Shown here: one piece after another, positions 57,201 through 63,200 of the stretch
Position numbering within the stretch: position 1 is the first letter of the stretch
Layout of the letters: every line of letters starts with the position of its first letter
Source: Larimichthys crocea
Lineage: Eukaryota > Chordata > Actinopteri > Sciaenidae
NCBI RefSeq assembly: GCF_000972845.2
Contig: NC_040017.1
Span: forward strand, 66,938 to 130,937
Direction of reading: 5' to 3'
DNA length: 64,000 nucleotides
The notes under the pieces: generated by a model
The model's input: only the letters and a program-made list of their open reading frames with translations
Told to the model about the DNA's origin: nothing
The model's database searches: none
Translations under genes and position numbers: made by a program

Positions 57201-60200
57201 TTCTTTTTATCCCACACGTCCCATTCACTCGATGATTAATAATGCTATTTTAAGAAAAGGGATGGAGGGGTTTTATTTTGAAGGAATTGCATGCACGCGT
57301 GTTCGTGTTGAATAGACCAGCACACTCACCAGAGAGAACCTTTTGTTGAGCCATTTTACTGAATAGACACTTTGCGTGTGTGTGTGTGTGAAGATGTATG
57401 GTGTGTTTTACGCCACCTCCTTCCTGGACCTGTACCGCAGTCCTCGTCAGGTCCGGACCAGTTCTCTCAGCCTGATGGTCACAGTGGACAGCGATGAACA
57501 GTATCTCTTTCTGGTGAGTCTTCTCGACATCACACCAACTTCCTCTGAGGTCTTTACAAACTGTTTCATTTTACTCAAGCAGCTGATGCCATCGAGTGTG
57601 GAAATATTATGTTCCACTTCTCTGTTTGCCTTAGCGAACACTGCAACAGTACTTTTGTGTCAAACTAAAGTTTTGACTGCTGTTCAGTAAAGCTGAAATG
57701 TGTTGATTCAGGAGAGAAATCTGTGCAGATGTCTCAACTCCAAAATGTCTCAAGTGTAACCACACCCATCTGTCAGGCAACCCCCCCTCAGTCACACACA
57801 TACACAAAAAGGTGATCCCCAAACTTTCCACCTAAAACAGGAAGTCGAGCAGAAGTGGAAATTATTCGGTGTGGAATTTGACAAATGCAGGTGCAAATGG
57901 GAACCGTGATCTTCTCAACAGCTCTGACTTTACCTGTCTGTGAGGTGGTGGGGGAGTTTAAGCCAACAGTTGATGAAAGCTATATGACTGAAGTATGAAT
58001 TTAAATTCAGCAACTTGTTGTATGCTGAATACTGTATTACCAGGCCATAGAATAGTAACCACCACATTCAAAGTCATGGAGGATTTAAAAGAGAAGTATG
58101 TCTCTGCTACATTACCCTTGTTGCATGCTGGCAGTGGGTACAAAGCTACAAAATTGTTGCACAGATTGTTAAACATGGCAATGTAACGTCTGACCCAGTC
58201 ATTGTTAAAAAAGGTGTTCCACAAGGCTCGTTTTTTGGACCCTTACTTTATTTAGCAAAACCCACTCCAAAGGCTGACAAAGCAACAACAAACAAGCCTG
58301 TTCTGTTGGGGACCTTGGTCTTGGAATGAGCTCAGACTTGAGACCCTCATCTCTTTAAATGATTTCAGACTTTAAAATAAAGGATGGGATCACTGCCAGC
58401 TGTAGAAACCTCAACAAACTAAGACACACGACTCAATATTGCTGACTGTTTTTATCATACTTGTTGTTGCCGCTGTGATCTGATGTTGTTGTCCATTATG
58501 TTAGATGTTGCTATTTGACCCTGTCACACAAGAGATTTTAATCTTGACTTCCTTGTTAAGTAAACATAAAAAAATCCATATTTATTGTTGTTATATACAA
58601 TTCCTGTGACTAACAGCATCATACATTGATCAAATGCATGAGAACTGCAGCAGAAGAATATTAACATTATCAATGTCATCTATCAATGTGTTCTAATTAA
58701 TCAGTTCATCTGGTAACTTGTGGAAGATGTTAAATTTACCCTGGACTGGAAATAATTGACACCTGGCTTTGAGATTTAAAATGCTATGGTTACATGGAAC
58801 ACTACACGTATGACAACACATGTATTGAGCTGAATATAGGTCAAAGAGGGTTTGCAAATCATCACATTCTATATTTACTCACATTCTAGATGGTGTCCCT
58901 GTTTGGGTTGTTTTACGCCGGTTTCCCCCAGCGAAGTGTCCTCTCACCATGTTTATTTGTGTGTCAGTGTCGTTATGAGGCCAAACACACCATTAAGTTC
59001 CTGAATGATTCCATCATTCTGTCCATGGTCCAATTTATTGATTGGTGTGACTGTAGGAAGAAGCCTCCCCCTGTTCTCTCTGCTGTTATTTATGACCAGC
59101 CTGTTGGAGCTGTAATACAAGCATCTGGGGACAATAATTGATGACAAGCAACAACATTGGAACCAAATACTGATTGCACATGGACTTTTATTGGGAAGCT
59201 TTAACGTGAGAATGTTTTATACCTGTTCTTTGTTAGAATGTGCAGTCAACCTGCAGACCATGTCTGTCCTGTCATGTTGGCACAAGTCGTCCTGTATTCA
59301 GTGAGTTCAGGTTGCTTCCATCTGGTCACAGATACTACCTGACAGGACCAATGGAATAAAGAATTCATGAATATTATTGGCCTTCACAGTAACAATGTAA
59401 TTCTATGTGCGTGTGACAAATGGCCTCTCAGGGATAATAAAGATGACCTTGAGGGGAAGAATCAGTTCCTGACTCTGCTGCTCCTCGATTAAAGTTACTT
59501 ACACTGTATTTGTTTCTTTGCTGACTGCTCTTCTTGTGGTCTGCCTTCAGGTGCGTGCTGTCTCCCCCTTCATGGGCCCTCCCTCTGACTACGCCGTGGT
59601 GAAGATGATTCCCAATGAGAGGCTGCCACCCAGGAACCTCCATCGCGTGCGCTCAGACAAGACACAGGCCATGCTGAAGTGGCAACCACCCTACGACACA
59701 CCGAACACTCCTCTGGTACGATGATGATGATCAGGAGGGTGTGTCAGGATAGCTGTTGAATCCTGATCTCCACACCTGTACTGAGAGGTGCCTTTAATCC
59801 AGAGCAGGACACTTCCTGGGAAACCAGTCGGAAACAGGCTTTAACTGGTTCATTTGTTCATTCAGAAGGATCTCGGTTACCATCAGCTTAACACCTGCAT
59901 GTACCCGACTACACCCAACTTTACCATCTGTAATGAAGATATCCTAACTGTGTTCTGTCTTCCCGTCCTCTCTAGACGTACGTGATCCACGTGCGGGACG
60001 TGATCCGTAAGGCGGAGCGGGACTACAAGTTGACCACCCAGAACAATACAGTGGAGTACCTGCTGAAGGGCCTGGAGCCCGGCGGGCGATACAGCGTCTC
60101 AGTCCGCCTGCGCAACATGAGCAAGGAGGCCAGCTTCACTCTGAGCACAGGTACACTCAGAGCCCACAGATGAATGGAGAGAGAGCCTTGTATTCAGCTA

Positions 60201-63200
60201 CCTTGTAGCTGATGTTTTACTGCAGTCTTTTGTCTTTTAGTACCGCCTGTCCCTTCATATAAACTCTACACGTTTTTACAAAGAAACATATTGCTGATTT
60301 ATGTGTGTGTGTGTGTTTCTGTCATGGCAGTATATATATATATATATACGCGTATATAACGCGTTATTTTGTCGATTAATTTTAAAGAATTAACGCGTTA
60401 AAAAAAATTAACGCAATTAACGCGGTTTTGTTTACTTCCGGTGGCGGCCGCCATTTTGGATGGGGCAAAGTAAGCTTTGTTTCCCAGATATATTATGTGT
60501 GGTGTGTGGTGAATGAGTGTATAAGAGGCATTAACTTAAAGCCTCACGGAGACTGCGCCCTGCATGGTCGCCCACATTGCCAACAGCTAAAACCGGCCCT
60601 GCTTGTATTAGTTTACGGGCAGATCGCCACATCCAATATGGCGGACGTAACGTATGCAGCACACGGACCAACCTGCTCAATGAGGCATCTATGTTATGTC
60701 TATGATCTATCCTAACTAAAGGAGAGTCTATGTATAATGTCTATGATCTATCCTAACTAAAGGAGAGTCTATGTATATATGTCTATGATCTACCTAACTA
60801 AAGCAGAGTCTATGTGTCTGGGATCTACCATACCTAAAGGAGAGTCTATGTATATGTCTGATGATCTATCCAACTAAAGGAAGTCTATATGCATGATCTA
60901 TCCTAACTAAAGGAGTCTGTATATATGTCTAGTGATCTATCCTAACTAAAGGAGAGTCTATGTATATTGTCATGATCTATCCTAACTAAAGGAAGTCTGT
61001 ATATATGTCTATGATCTATCCTAACTAAAGGAGAGTCTATGTATAGATGCTATGATCTATCCTAACTAAAGGAGAGTCATGTATATAGGTCTATGATCTA
61101 GTCCTAACTAAAGGAGAGTCTATGTATATATGTCTATGATCTATCCTAACTAAAGGAGAGTCTATGGCGAAAAGATGGATAAGGACGGACTTTTAGGGGG
61201 AACATTTCATTTTAAAAAGTTGCCTGACGGCTCGTTGGACAAAAACAAGGCATTTGCACAGTTTGCAAAGCCGAATTTAAATTCCACAGAAGTAACACGA
61301 CTTTAACATATCACCTCAAAACAAAACACCCTGTCTACACTACAAGAGTGTGGCACTCGTCAGTATATTTCCTCATTCTGGCTTTTCTCCGTTTGCACTG
61401 TGCATATATGCACCATAAGCCAATAAAATGAATGAATTTAAATATACTTTCTCTGTGTTTATTCTACATTAATTTGATCATTTTACATAAATAAATATTC
61501 ATTATAAGCTTCAGTCTCAGAAAAATGCATTTAATTTATTGATACATTTATTGATAGATTAATCGCGATTAATCGCGATTAATTACAGAATTTTTTGCGA
61601 TTAATTAGTTAATTTTTTTTAATCGATTGACAGCCCTAATTCATATATATTCTCTGCTCCTCTGCTGCAGTTTCTCTTCCGGCTCCTGAAGCCCTGAAGA
61701 TTCTGACAGGGAAAGACCACGTGTTCCTGTTCTGGAAGAGTCTGGCTGTCAGAGAGAAGGGCTTCAATGAGAGCAGAGTGAGACACCAGCTTTCCTACAC
61801 ATGTCCACATCTTTATGTCATTCTTTTATTGTCTGTGCTTTGTATTTATTAATATCTTCCATCATCTTGTCTGTGTTGCTTCCAGGGTTATGAAGTGCAT
61901 GTGTACGACAGTGTGACCAACCAGACGTCCTACCTGGGAAACACCACAGAGACATATTTCCGCATCAGCAGCCTGCTGGTGGGACACAACTACACTTTCT
62001 CTGTGCAGGCTCGCTGCCTGTTCAACGGTCAGCTGTGTGGGGAACCTGCATTTCTGCTCTATAACCAGCTGACTGCAGGTACTGGAACACACACACACAC
62101 ACACACACTTTAAAGCGTCAGCAAAAATCACATAAACAGAACGTGGACCTGGTTTTTAACTGTATAATACATGTGACCGTTCCACCTGTCCAAGGAGCCA
62201 GCGATGCCTCCCGTGCCGAGGGCCACTCAGGGGACATGGCAGCAGTGGTGGTCCCGGTCCTCTTCCTGCTGCTGCTCGGTGTGTGTGGAGGCTTGGTGGT
62301 GCTCTACCTCCGACACCGCCGGCTGCAGAACAACTTCACCGCCTTCGCAAACTCCCATTATAACTCCCGCCTGGGCTCTGCCATCTTCTCCTCTGGGGAT
62401 GAACTGGGTGAGAGAACCGAAATGTTTTTTTGGAGCTGTCACGTGATGCAGCAGAGATCATTAGGGTTCAGTGCCTGGCCGTTGTGCTCTGACAAGTGCA
62501 ATTTACAATTTACCACTGATGAGTGGGAAGCCTGCAGGGGATCATGCCTGTAAAGTGTCAAAGGTGGGGATCTGAGGGAGAATCAAATGACAAATTTGAC
62601 ACCAACAGGTCTAAAAATCACCTTCATGTGAGGAAGAGGAGGCACCCAGCAAACCAACAGGGGTGTAACAAAAAAAAAAAGATGATTAGACGAGAGCTGC
62701 TATCCAAAACACACTTTACATACTGCAGCACTTTTTAAGTTGAAGATGTGTCACACCAATTCCATTGATTGATACTGCTCATCTGTCAATCAGAGCTCCA
62801 CACACTCATGCAGGATTCTGTTCCTAATGTTCAGCTTCGATCTTCATTGTTAAATGCTGAAAACCTGCAAAACTAGTCGAACTTCAGAGAGACCACGTCA
62901 AGATCAAAATGGAAAATCATAATTTACAGAAATATACAGAGCAGACTCGTCATCATTCAACATGTTCATGTTTTTCACTTCAGCTTTCCATTATTTTAAT
63001 ATTCTAAATATTTGAATCAATACTGACCTTCACAACAATAACAGAAAGTTACTATTTATATCTTCAAAATGTTGTTTGACAACAGTTTAATGCCCTGAAC
63101 TGAAAAAACACAATATGTATTTTGGCTGATATCATCTCAGAAGGAAAAGACAGAATCTCACAATTTAACAGAAATATTCTCATTTAAAATGAAAAATATT

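Larger units (their letters stand above)
57514..59550 (+). other. sorl1 intron 42
   Basis: 2.04 kb. Contains two decayed reverse-transcriptase remnants (about 58110-58260 and 58880-59455), the second ending in a LINE-type tail. Confidence 0.75.
60345..61638 (+). mobile_element. hAT-like element with BED-finger remnant
   Basis: Right end TTAATCGATTGACAGCCCTA (to 61638) is the complement of a TAGGGCTGTCAATCG-type terminus. Both ends are rich in ATTAATCGCG and AACGCGTTA phrases. Inside, 61255-61332 reads [20 protein letters not shown] then LKTKHP: C-x2-C and H-x4-H of a BED zinc finger, the N-terminus of hAT transposases. The catalytic core is missing and a frameshift precedes the finger. The left terminus is obscured by a TA microsatellite. 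Confidence 0.75.
60151..61670 (+). other. sorl1 intron 44
   Basis: 1.52 kb, almost all occupied by a hAT-like element (about 60345-61638) with an internal minisatellite. Confidence 0.8.

Noticed and set aside
60690..61167. CRISPR-like array
   Set aside because: Copies are directly adjacent with no unique spacers, and the host is a vertebrate; it is a minisatellite.
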